Source of the DNA: Episyrphus balteatus
Lineage: Eukaryota > Arthropoda > Insecta > Diptera > Syrphidae
Assembly (NCBI RefSeq): GCF_945859705.1
Contig: NC_079136.1
Span: 113,666,028-113,730,027 of the forward strand
DNA: 64,000 bases
Reading direction: 5' to 3'
How positions within the stretch are numbered: the stretch's first letter is position 1; each line of letters starts with the position of its first letter. The position numbers and the translations under genes were made by a program. Positions 38,190 through 49,816 of the stretch are shown here, one piece after another. Under the pieces are notes generated by a model. The model made no database searches. It was not told the DNA's origin and saw only the letters and a list, made by a program, of their open reading frames with translations.

Positions 38190-38405
38190 AGCTCAGCTCA
38201 GCTCACTTTACCTTAGCTCACCCAACAGCTCAGCTCAACGACAGCTCAGCTCACCCAACAGCTCAGCTCAACCATCAGCTCAGCTCAACCATCAGCTCAG
38301 CTCACTTTCAGCTCAACTCAAATGAGCTGGAGTTATGGTACATAGCTCAAAAGTGAGCTAGCTCAAAATTTGAGCTGAGCTGTGAGCTGAGCTCAGCTCA
38401 CTTTT
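38190..38405. repeat. AGCTCAGCTC array in composite copy 2
   Basis: A dense series of CAGCTCAGCTCA units separated by ACCCAACAG, ACCATCAG and CTTTCAG spacers, then inverse GAGCTGAGCT units. Similar arrays are at 36890-36998, 27228-27310, 47395-47495 and 48640-48735. Confidence 0.85.
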
Positions 38406-38766
38406 GAGTTTTGTAGCAACCCTGCAAGTTCCATATTGCTACTACTAGTGCTGAAGCACACACAATTCTCATAAAATTACCATATCGAACATTTTATGCG
38501 CAATTTATTTACTTTCGTTAAACATATACGTACGTTCTGAACCGCACAACATGAGTAAATTTCACAGAATAAATTGAAAACTACATGGACGCAAGGAGGA
38601 TGAAAGAATTAATTTATTTTTCACTTGATAAAAATGTAAAAAAAACTAAGTGTGGATTAATTACTTCATAATAGAAATTAAAAATATCAAATGAAATTCA
38701 TTTACATATACTGAATGAGAAGTATAACTTCAGTCGCGTGTACATGTGTACACACACTCTTTTTTT

Positions 38767-41700
38767 AAACCTAAATTACTTTTTTTAATCAAATTACAAA
38801 AAGAAACTCAAATTCTCTTGAGTTTATTTGGGCATTTTATAGATATATGTTTATTTAAATTTTAGATAAACCAAAGAAAAGTTAAAAATTTTCATAATAA
38901 GAAAAAGTATCCAAAAAATGATACAAATTTAACTTCTTTGAAAACTTTTAATTTTTCCTTTGTTTAATTAAATTTAAACGATATTTATTTATAAAAATTT
39001 CCCACTTATATGATAAAAATAAAAACAAAACCAAAAAATTTAAAAAAAAATTGGAAAATTTGAGTTTTGGGATAGTTCTTATTATTTTTCTGTTTCGCCA
39101 TTTAAAAAAAAATATATTTAACTTATCGAGAAGCACTTAAAAAAATGACGATTTTTTTCGTTATTTAATTTGTTGGGCTTGTGTATTTGCCTTGATAAAA
39201 AAAAATTGAATTGCAAATAAAAATATTTTGCATAAAAAAAATGTTATTGCACAAAAAAAAATGTTTGCATTAAAAAAAATTCAATGCATAATGTGTGCAT
39301 TTAATTTTTTTTTAATATTCGTCGAATCTCTTATAATTTTGAATATTTTTCCTAACATTAGTTTCAGTATTATAGTGTAAGAGTTAATGCAAATACTAAA
39401 AAATATTGAATGCACATATTATGCATGGAATTTCATTTTATTGCAAAATATTTGAAATACAAATTTTATTTTCAATGTAAATATTTTTCATTTGCATTAC
39501 CTACATTTTATATTAATCCAAATATTTTTTTTTATTTTCAAATGCTTTTTTTAATAGATATTTTTACAACCGTGCTCCCAAGCACTTAAACTATAATTTA
39601 ATCTTAGTAAGAAATTTAATACATAGTTGTCTTCTATTTTGTAATACAAAAATATTAAATTTATATCAAGCTGTATTAAAAACGTAAAATACAACAAAAG
39701 TCACTTTAAAATATGTATAAAATTTCTCTTGTATGTTTTCGGAGCTATCGTTATCTAAAAATGTACTTTTGTTGAAAAAAAAAAAAAAAATTTGCATCTG
39801 ATGACCCTTTTCTGATAAAAAATTGAAAACAAAATTTTTGATACAAATTTGGATACAAATCTTTTGTACCCGTTTTTTTACTCATTTTGACCCTAAAATA
39901 TCATAATTTATCCTCTAACAAAATTGTCAATTATCAAGTTTGAAGGCATTTGCTCAGTGGTTATGGCCAAGTGCGCTGTTGCGTTGGTGTAATGCAAAAG
40001 GCATTATATTAGATTTTTCTACTGAGATTTGATATTAAGTTTTGGATTTATTCTAGGTACTCTAAGCAATTAGTTTTTATGAAAAGTCCCAAAATATGCG
40101 TTTTATTCAATAGCTTCATCGTCAAACAACAATATCTAATCTCTTTTTAAACAAATAACAAAAATTTAACTTTTAAACAAACAAAGTCGCATTGTTTTGA
40201 AATTTATTCGAAAAAATGTACATATATAAAAAAAAAAAATTAAAACAAACTTCCCTGTTTCCTGTATTCTATAAGAAACGAAATTGAATACCTTAACTGA
40301 TATTAGATCCTTGTACCTTCGACTGCAGTCGAGTCGATATTGTTCAACATGCATTTGTGTCCATTTCCAGAAGCAAATCGCAGTCTTCTATACGTATTTT
40401 GTTATTATTCAAAGAAAAATCATCTCTTTTCATCGAGATAACAACAAACTCTTCACAAAAACTTTTCCTTTATAACATTTTTCCTATTTTTCATTTCGAT
40501 TGTTTTGATTTTTCTTCCTCCTCCCTTCGATCCCAATCCAACTATCAATAGAAAAGAGCGCTGCTGTGCGGAACAATAAAGGAGGAACCAAAATACATTT
40601 CCAAACAAAATAAGGAAACAATTTCAATGAATTTGTTCAACTATCCGTGTATTTACAACCGCCTTTCTTCAATTTAGAGTTGGAAATTTGTTTGTTTGAA
40701 AGTTTTAGAAAAACAAAAACAAAAAACAAAACAAAAAAACACGCAACACCACATATTTATCGTATCCTTGCTACTTCACCTGCATAACAGACAAAATGTA
40801 AAACCCTTAGCACATATACTTTCTGCATTTTACTCAATGGAGGCAAAAAAGTTTCGGAATGAGGAACCCCTTTCTAATGCCTCCACATTCAAATCATGTG
40901 GGAAAGTTAAGGAAAACAGGATATACACCACCACCATAGTACCGCAGCTCCACAAAACTCCTCACGGCTGCCATATTACTCCAACACACCACGACCGACG
41001 ACGACAACAGGGACTTTCTCAAAAAAAAAAAAAAAATGAAGAGGATTCCAGATTAACACGAAAAAGGACCCAGTCGGCTGGAATAGAAAATGTAGGAAAG
41101 GAACCTCTAGGAGCGCAAACTAGCTAGTGTAGAGTGCTACTAATGTGGTGTGCGGCGGATTCTATCAAAAAGGATAAACTCTTGTCAACCGCAATGTATG
41201 CTCTTTGGGTAGGTTTTTCCCGCATATATCCTTCCGGTGCGGTATCCTACTTACTTTTGGGGTTAAGAAGTCCCCGAGCTCGCTGGAAGTGAGTTAATTT
41301 TTTAAGTAATTACATATATATCAACGAAAAAATAGATGAAAAAGAAATAATATATCCTCCATGCTCCATCCCGTATTCTGTATACGAAAATGTGGATGTT
41401 ACACAATATTGTGTTTTATTTTTTTGTCATCTTCCATCTAGGATAGCTTTTCTATTCCTTGGTGACACGAACTCTATATTATGAAGCAGCCTTTTGGGCG
41501 TATTTGACAATAAACAGTGTGTGTCGTCCTTATTTATTTGGTGTAATTTTTTTCACCCCACATCCTGCAGGATATGGTTTAATTTTTTTTTTTTTTTTTG
41601 TGCACGTTCCATATCGCTCTCTCACCTTTCCAGAGAGTTATAGTTTTTATTTTGGACCTGCCATCTGGCGGTGGTGGTGTGCACATGTCTGAAAGTTTTT

Positions 41701-43303
41701 ATACTAACATCGAGGTGGGTGGGGAATATTTCACACGATTTTAGTTAGCGCGTATCCTTCGCATTATGTATGGGATGCCCAAAGGGGTAAGCTTAACCAG
41801 AAGAGTAACAGTTGTGGGGGTTTTTGCGCATATAAGCTCGAGGTAGAGTTACGTGCTTGGTCAAAGATAGTGGGATATACCTAAAGAAAAAATATGTTCC
41901 AGGTAAAGGGTTATTAATTTAGGATGCTTTTTTTTAATTAAAGAAAACTGAGCGAAATGAGGAAGATTTCCTTGGGGGTGTTTTGTTTGTCCTTTGTGGA
42001 GGGAAAATGTTAGTTTTAGATGGGAATAGAGAGTAGCTGTGGAAATGCAGAGGGCTCTGGACTGGGATACTGTGTGTTAAGATTTCTTTTTTTTTTCAAG
42101 AAATTGACTTGCTCTTATGGTGCTTTGCCCATTTTATGTTTTTTAAACGTCCACACGGTAGTCCATTATCCCAATGCATTACTTTCAGTTGCAGTTTTGT
42201 GATAGATTTCTTGAAATAAAGCTCTTGTTCTAAGAAAATCTCATTAAACAGAATATCTTATAATATCAGGGTAGAGATAATCTTTTTAACAGCTGCCTGC
42301 TTTTAACTCGAAAAATAAGCCCTTCTTATTTGAGTTAAGTAGGTTAAATCATTCTTAGTACAAATTAAAAGGCTTTTTTTTAATCATCTTAGTCCAAGAA
42401 CATGATGTCCACTGTACAGAGTACACTCTACTGACATTATATCAAAAGTGAATTTTGCTGGATTTTGCCCGAAATGTCAGATGTTCTTCAGTGAGATTTG
42501 TGTTGGAACAACCCTTCCACCTTAGATCCTTGCCTTGAGCAAGTGACTCTATCCAACACCTTGGAAGCAATTTTTATAATCTGATAATAGGTTAATTTCT
42601 CTATAAGATTTTTTTTTAATTGCGATATAGGTAATATAGGGCACTCGTAAAAAAAATTACATAGATACATGACGATGATATAAAATGCAAACAAAAGTGG
42701 GTTCTGTCTGCTAGTGAGTCGATCTCTGTGACGAGCTAGAACCTAATACCACTGAAGCGATTTTCTCCAAACTTGGTACTTAAAGGTTTTGGGTTATTCC
42801 CTAGAGGAGGAATAGAAATTTTCAGGAGCAAAATTAACGGCAGGTAGGTACTTGCGATATTTAAAATGTAAAGCAAATAAATTTTTCTCAAAAACGGCCA
42901 TGGTCAATGGCATAGAGACGATATGTATCGTATACTCACGTAGCTCTCCACGATCTTCACAATTATCCGTACAGAGTTTCAAATTCGAAAAATTGTTTGT
43001 TTTAAGAAAAGTATTACGAATTCTTTCCATTTTTATAAACCGTTGAAAATAAAGACCGAACAGAAGCGAATATACCATTTTGGACAGAATTGATTTCCTA
43101 CATACTTTTTTGAAAAGAACAACTTCATCCACTCGCCCAAAAAATTTGTTTTTTATACTTACCTATGGAACTACGTTTAAGTAATGTTGATATCTCTTTT
43201 AATTGCTAAGATGTCATTTTTTCACAATATTACATTTTTCTTGGTCTTGACCGTAATAAAAGTAAAAGTTTTTTTCATTTTTTCTTGTAAAAAAAAACAA
43301 TAG
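38767..43303. other. Gene-free stretch, less AT-rich around 40.7-42.1 kb
   Basis: The 143-codon frame at 40696-41127 begins in poly-A-rich sequence and encodes a Lys/Gln/His-rich string with no domain. Splice partners were not found, so I do not call it. Around 39230-39540, TGCATT-type motifs and poly-A tracts alternate. Otherwise nothing resolved. Confidence 0.5.
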
Positions 43304-43305
43304 TA

Positions 43306-44263
43306 GGGGAAGGTGGCCTAAAATGGCCCCCCTAAGGAAAATGTCCTGTATCTCGAAAAACAGTCGCATTCAAACTTAAATGCTATATACTTTTCAAAGT
43401 TTAATATATTACTCTTACATTTTTTTCATTAGCGAGTTAAAAAAGTTCCAAAAAGTATTTAATTTTTTTAATTTTCAAGACGTCTACAAATTTCACTGAT
43501 AAAATTTACCCGGGTAAAATGGCACACTGTCCAAACATACGTTATTTTAAATGCGAAATTGAGTCAAAGGGCTCCTTTTCCATTTTCTTGGAACAAGTGG
43601 TGCTTAATCCCCCCAGATATTTCATCCAGTCATTTAAAACCCAGTTTATGTTGGTTGCTCGTCTCGTTTTTTGTATTTTTTGCAACTTTGAATGTTTTGG
43701 ATGCTTTTTTCCAGGTTTTTTGACGGAATCAAGGGCTTTCCTCAGTCCAGGACTTCCTCTCTGTACATCGTTCATAAATAGCAACTATTTTCACTTTAAA
43801 AAATGAAAATGTGAAAAAAAAATTTAAAATGGCATGTGAAATAGGTATGCCATTTTACCCGAGCACTAAGTAGGCCATTTTGCCCATTTTGAGTTTTTTC
43901 AATTTAATTTTTACACCAAAAAGTTTAAAATCCCTTTAAACCAACTTTTTTCAGTAAATTAATAAGAAATACTTCATGCGTACATACATTAACTTCTTTT
44001 TCCAAAATACAATGCTTTTTATACTTTTTTTTGCAAAAAAAATTTCACAAAATTATAACGAGTGTACTTTTTAAGGTGGATAGAGACAGTTTGACCTGTC
44101 AAATTTCAAATAATGGCTTGAAGTTGCTGAAATTTCGTATATATTGGTTTTGTAAGATAAACTAAAGAATCGCGTTCATAAAACTTTCAAATTATTTTCG
44201 ATTCTACGATTTCTAGGCAGGGGGCCATTTTACCTTGGGGTGCTATTTTAGGCCACTTTCCCC
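43306..44263. mobile_element. TA-flanked element with GGGGAA..GTGGCCTAAAAT ends (958 bp)
   Basis: The left end GGGGAAGGTGGCCTAAAATG and the inverse of the right end (GGGGAAAGTGGCCTAAAATA) form the terminal repeats. TA flanks both sides. The interior repeats the AAAATGGC and CATTTTACCC theme. Frames at 43519-43806 and its complement are not transposase-like. Confidence 0.75.
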
Positions 44264-44269
44264 TACAAT

Positions 44270-45416
44270 AATACAAAATTGAAAAATTTTAATACAAAGA
44301 AAATAAATACACGACTATATATTGCGCATACTTCCTCTTATAAATCAAAGTTCATAAATAAAGTTGACTTCCTCTAAGACGAACTCACTCTAAATTGAAT
44401 ATCCTTTTAACTCGTACTTTTTCACCATTTTCAAGAAAAATTTTGAAGAAAAAATATCATATTAATCCATCTAGCTCGAATTTCCCTCTAACCTGAACCA
44501 ATATTGGTGTCTCGTGAAAATTCGACTTAGAGGCGATCGACTGTGTTAGCTTACTGTTGGAAATTCTAAAATTTGGTTAGGTACATAACAGCAAAAAAAA
44601 AAACAAAATCATGTTTTTTACACATGTTTTTTTTTTCAAAATTTTAATACAAATACAAATACATATCTGTGTGTTAATTTTGAATAAAATCAGTCCAGTC
44701 GCTAACGAGATTTTCAGGGTGTCCCAAAAGTCAACGTCAAAACGAAAACGGATGATGGTGACAGTTATCAGAAAAATAATTTAAAAAATCGTAGTCGTGT
44801 ATTTTAGGACTAATAGGCATTTGATAAAAAAAAGACGAAAAAATGGTGCCCTTGTGACGGTTTTTCAAGTACCGGCCGTGACTACAAATCGTAATTTTTC
44901 TCATTTTTTTTTGTTACGGACACGGAGACTTGAATATAATCATGCTAATAATTGTATTCAAAAATGTTTACACACCTACATCAGTTTTACAGAAATTATA
45001 GCTTTTTTGCCCAACTAAGTACTCAAAATTTGTACATTATCCTAAATCAATGGGGTCTAAAACCTATCGTTATAACCTTTGACCTCTTATAATGGGACTA
45101 GCGGACAGAGGAAACTTCAGGACTTTTCACAGATTGTAAACCACCTTAACCCCAAGCTGTATACCAAAAATCATATTTTTATAACTTATCCATAGATTTT
45201 TCTTGTAATCTTCATCAGAAATTAGACTAGACATAAAAAAAATTTAAACTTCGAGGATTCGATCTTTTTAAAATGTTTTGATTCATTGGACTTAAATATC
45301 TGAAGTGACCCAGAAAAGTTGTTATAGTATTTTTTGCTTAATCAGCTTCAGGTAAAAAAAAAAAATTAAAAAAAAAAAACAAAAACATTAGCCCGAAACT
45401 CCCAAGCTAAATAATT
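44270..45416. other. Gene-free stretch with TE fragments
   Basis: CAGGGTGTCCCAAAAGTCAA at 44716 looks like the terminus of an insect MITE, but I found no partner end. AAATACACGACT occurs at about 44306 and in reverse near 44797, possibly degraded CACGACTG-family ends. Confidence 0.4.
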
Positions 45417-48400
45417 ACACGGTGTAACACTCAAAATATACGCGGGCGGAGACCTATCAGGTTTTGTAGAGCTAGTCGCACTGAATACGAAACGGTATTT
45501 GAAAATCCCCTAACACCCCCAAAATCTGGAGTTACGGGCAAAAAACGGTTTTTTGGACCTTCACCCATTGAAAAAATTCTAGCTTCGACAATTTTTACCC
45601 ATTTTCGATTTTTTTACAGTTTCTGATAGAAGATAAATATACCTTTATAACAATGTATAAAACATGTAACTCGGTTAAACCACTTAGAATTTATAAGATG
45701 TCAAAGTTCAAAAATTCAATTTTTTTTGTCATTTGCCCAACTTCGGCATCAATTTAAAGCATATATTTTCAAAACAACATGCTATTAAAAAAATATATTC
45801 TAAAACTATATCTATTTCCCAATTGATCGAGGTATTTTTTATGAAAATCACTTCAAAATTGGCTTAGAAAAAAAAAATTTTCGATTTCAACCCATATACA
45901 GAAATTCGAACTTTTAGGTATAGAACAAAAATGTTGTTTTGGCACGTAGTAGGATAAGTTGGGGCCAGGATTTGATGAAAGGTTTTTGTAGAGGAGCTCA
46001 ATACAAACATTTTTTTTCTTTGGAAGGGGGGTCTATCTCCCCCCGTTTAGGTGGGAGGGGCATTTTTCTAAGAAAAAATTATCAAAATAAAAAAATATTA
46101 TTAAAAAACAACGGCAACACTAACAGTAATAAATGATACCATTTCCAAAAAGAAAAATTGTGCATTTGATTTTAATTTTTAAATCAATATAATATTCCCA
46201 ATAGTTTTTGAAATAATCGATTTCAAAGTTAAAAATAGGGGAAAAAATTTTTTTAAAACTCATTTTATACTATTTTTGGCCAGACTGTGAATTTTAGTAA
46301 ATAAATTACTTAAACAGAAAACTGCCTCAATTAATTCCCTATCGAAGAGTGAAAACTATATGTTTCTATGTCTTCTAGTTTTTGAGAAAATTGAAAAATA
46401 AAAACAAATAAAAACAAAAAATATTTTGAAAAAAGAAAAATCTGATAAAATAATTTTTCAATTTTCCCAAAAACTAGAAGACATAGAAACATATAGTTTT
46501 CACGGTTCGATAAGGAATCAATTGAGGCAGTTTTCTGTTTAAGTAATTTATTTACTAAAATTCACAGTCTGGACAAAATAGTATAAAATGAGTTTTAAAA
46601 AAAATTTTTTCCCCTATTTTTAACTTTGAAATCGATTATTTCAAAAACTATTGGGAATATTATATTGATTTAAAAATTAAAATCAAATGCACAATTTTTC
46701 TTTTTGGAAATGGTATCATTTATTACTGTAAGTGTTGCCGTTGTTTTTTAATAATTTTTTTTTATTTTGATAATTTTTTTTTAGAAAAATGCCCCTCCCA
46801 CCTAAACGGGGGGAGATAGACCCCCCTCCCAAAGAAAAAAATGTTTGCATTGAGCTCCTCTACAAAAACTCTTCATCAAATCCTGGCGCCCAACTTATCC
46901 TACTACGTGCCAAAACAACATTTTTGTTCTATACCTAAAAGTTCGAATTTCTGTATCTGGGTTGAAATCGAAAAATTTTTTTTTCTAAGCCAATTTTGAA
47001 GTGATTTTCATAAAAAATACCTCGATCAATTGGGAAATAGATATAGTTTTAGAATATATTTTTGAAGTTATACTTCTTATGGGAGGGTGGGTATGAAAAT
47101 TTACTTTTTGACAAGAATGTCAAAGGGATTATGACGCGATCACCCTGGGTAGCAGGGCTGTCGTTTCACCTTTAGAGTAGGCAGTACTTTAGTATTTAAA
47201 AATGCAGTACGCAGTAGTACGGCAAACATAAAACACACAACACGTTGCAAGTTACATGTTTCATGTGGCAAGTTGCATGTGGCAAGTCGTATGTGGCAAG
47301 TTGTGTGTGGCAAGTTGCATGTGGCAAGTTGCTTGTGGCAAGTTGCATGTGGTAATTTCCATGTGGCAAGTTGCCAGGGTTGCAAAAAGCTCACATTTCA
47401 GCTCAGCTCACAGCTCAGCTCAAATTTGAGCTAGGTACCATAGCTAAGCTCATTTGAGCTGAGCTGAAAGTGAGCTGAGCTGAAAGTGAGCGCCCCAACT
47501 TCCAACGCCTATATCTCAGAATTTTGAAAAAAAATGAAAAAATTTTTTTTGATGCCAAAAGGTAGCGAGGACTCTAACCTACATTTGGGTACAACTTCCA
47601 TCCCTGTAGGTGCACGCGTTCTCAAACCGGGTGAACTTAAAGGTAAAAAAAAAGTTAAGCCCGATTCTGAAAAAATAGGTATGATGTGGCGGTTTAACAT
47701 GGAAGATGATTTTTTAAAAATCTGAGAATGTGCAAAGCGTAGGCCCATGACACAAGCTATCATTTGGCATCACTCCCAAAAATTGCTCTCAAGCGGTTTA
47801 GCTTCTAGGAGCGTTCAAAGATTCGGGGATTTTTCGAAAAAAAATTTTACCCCAACTTTCAAACGCGATTTTCTCGGAATTTTGAAAAAATCGAAAAACC
47901 GGATTATACCACTATCGGCTAGCTGAGAATATAAGCTTTCATATGGCACCACTCCCCTGTCTCTAGATCAAAGCGTTCCAACGCCTATATCGCGGAATTT
48001 TGAAGAAAATGAAAATAAAATTTTTGATGCCAAAAGATAGCGGGGACTCTAACCTACATTTGGGTACAACTCCCATTCCTGTAGGTCCACGCGTTCTCAA
48101 ACAGGGAGAACTTAAAAGTAAAAAAAAAATAGGAGCGATTCTGAAAAAAGAGGCATGATGTGGTGGTTTAACATGGAAGGCGATTTTTTAAAAATCTGAT
48201 AATGTGCAAAGCGTAGGCCCATGACACAAGCTATCATTTGGCATCACTCCCAAAAATTGCTCTAAAGCGGTTTAGCTTCCAGGAGCGTTTAAAGATTCGG
48301 GAATTTTTCGAAAAAAAAAATTTACCCCAACTTTCAAAACCGATTTTCTCGGAATTTTGAAAAAAGTCGAAAAACCGGATTCTACCTGAATTTTTTTTTT

Positions 48401-49375
48401 ATGATAAAAAAAGAAATATTTTACTAAAAAAATAGAAATATATTTACTATCAAAAACACCATGAGAAAAGATCACGAAAAATTATCTGTCTTATTTATAA
48501 AAATATCTATGTGTTAAAATAACTCCATTAATAACTAGAACCAAACATCTTAAGCTATGGTGTTTTATAAAAGTTTAAAATATCTTCATATTTTATATAC
48601 TTTCCAAATAAAAATCAATGTATCCTCTCACCTATCACAGCTCAGCTCAGCTCACTTTACCTTAGCTCACCCAACAGCTCACCCAACAGCTCAGCTCAAC
48701 CATCAGCTCAGCTCACTTTCAGCTCAGCTCAAATGAGTTAACCATATATAGTACGTTCTGAACCGCACAACATGAGTAAAGTTCACAAATTAAATTGAAA
48801 ACTACATGGACGCAAGAGGATGAAAGAATTAATTTATTGTTCACTTGATAAAAATGTAAAAAACGAAGTGTGGATTAATTAATTTAATAATAGAAATTAA
48901 AAATATCAAATGAAAATTATTTATATATGTATACTGAATGAGAAGTATAACTTCAGTCGAGTGTACATGTGTACACACACTCTTTTTTTTTTTAATAGCA
49001 TGTTGTTTTGAAAACATATGCTTTAAATTGATGCCGAAGTTGGGCAAATGACAAAAAAAATTGAATTTTTGAACTTTGACATCTTATAAATTCTAAGTGG
49101 TTTAACCGAGTTACATGTTTTATGCATTGTTATAAAGGTATATTTATCTTCTATCAGAAACTGTAAAAAAAATCGAAAATGGGTAAAAAATTGTCGACGC
49201 TAGAATTTTTTCAATGGGTGAAGGTCCAAAAAACCGTTTTTTGCCCGTAACTCCAGATTTTGGTTGTGTTAGGGGATTTTCAAATACCGTTTCGTATTCA
49301 GTGCGACTAGCTCTACAAAACCTGATAGGTCTCCGCCCGCGTATATTTTAAAACCTCATTTTTATAACACCGTGT
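45417..49375. mobile_element. Long fold-back element with ~1-kb arms, split by composite copy 3
   Basis: The left arm (45417-~46400) starts ACACGGTGTAACACTC and contains ATACGCGGGCGGAGACC. The right arm returns as its inverse and ends AACACCGTGT at 49375. A ~55-bp AT-rich loop lies near 46400-46455. The right arm is continuous except for composite copy 3 at 47064-~48990. Without that insertion the element is about 2 kb. No coding capacity; superfamily unknown. Confidence 0.85.
47064..48993 (+). mobile_element. Composite AGCTC/minisatellite element, copy 3 (1.9 kb)
   Basis: Starts GAAGTTATACTTCTTATGGG and ends GTACATGTGTACACACACTC plus a T run. It contains the minisatellite (47244-47378), AGCTC array, two tandem units and second AGCTC array in the same order as copy 2, but only one arm of the palindrome. 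The uninterrupted left arm of the fold-back shows the empty site as AATATA, seven T and AATAGC, so insertion was into a T tract. Confidence 0.8.
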
Positions 49376-49755
49376 TATCTGTTTACATGTAGTTACTATG
49401 TATGCAGTTCGTTGTTGTTGTGTAGATTTCCACTAAGAATTCAAATAGCAAAACAATTTTCATTATCTGAAAGCACAGCACCTCAACCTGTCTCACAACA
49501 TCTGCAACAGTATCCAAAGTATTTTCACCAACAAACAAAGCAGATACACAAACCATTTAGGTCAACAGGTTTTTAGTTATTTAAGTTTCAATTTAATTTT
49601 CAAAGATGGCGCAAAATGCAATGTTAAATTTTGTTTGTTTGAATGTTTTTATTTTTAATCTTATCACACTATGTTTCATTGATAACGAATTTAATTTTTT
49701 TAACCTTTTCGCGAAAAAATCAATTAGTCTTACGCTGAGCTGAAAAAAATAGACA
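49376..49755 (+). promoter_or_regulatory. Putative promoter and 5' leader of the coiled-coil gene, with an upstream ORF
   Basis: Only 380 bp separate the end of a fold-back transposable element from the start codon, so the core promoter is expected here or inside the repeat. No clear TATA box is visible. An upstream ATG at 49606 opens a 45-codon frame (beginning MAQNAMLNFV) ending at TGA 49741-49743, 12 nt before the main ATG. If transcription starts upstream of 49606, this uORF could reduce translation of the main frame. Promoter placement is inferred from position only. Confidence 0.4.
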
Positions 49756-49816
49756 ATGTCCGATTATCGTGAAGAAAGCGAAGCTGTGAAAGCGTTGAAA
49801 ATTGAATTGGAAATCG
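49756..49816 (+). CDS. Exon 1 (start codon, residues 1-20)
   Basis: This short exon encodes the start Met and the beginning of the first coiled coil. The donor is ATCG|GTTTGT and leaves one base of the next codon (phase 1). The following intron is only 60 bp, typical of compact fly introns, and ends TTTTATAG. Confidence 0.82.

Larger units (their letters stand above)
36578..38766 (+). mobile_element. Composite AGCTC/minisatellite element, copy 2 (2.2 kb)
   Basis: Runs from GAAGTTATACTTCTTATGGG to GAAGTATAACTTCAGTCGCG..GTACATGTGTACACACACTC plus a T run. Order: minisatellite (36763-36876), AGCTC array (36890-36998), two tandem ~0.48-kb units (start near 37006 and 37486), a segment with a perfect palindrome (38034-38129), a second AGCTC array (38190-38405), and a terminal region with ACGTTCTGAACCGCACAACA. 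No protein-coding potential. Confidence 0.75.

Noticed and set aside
38190..38405. Resemblance of AGCTC/GAGCT arrays to immunoglobulin switch repeats
   Set aside because: The pentamer match is coincidental. The arrays are parts of a mobile element in an insect-like genome.
40696..41127. 143-codon open frame
   Set aside because: It opens in a poly-A/CAAAAAC tract, has Lys/Gln/His-rich low complexity, and shows no domain, splice partner or poly(A) support.
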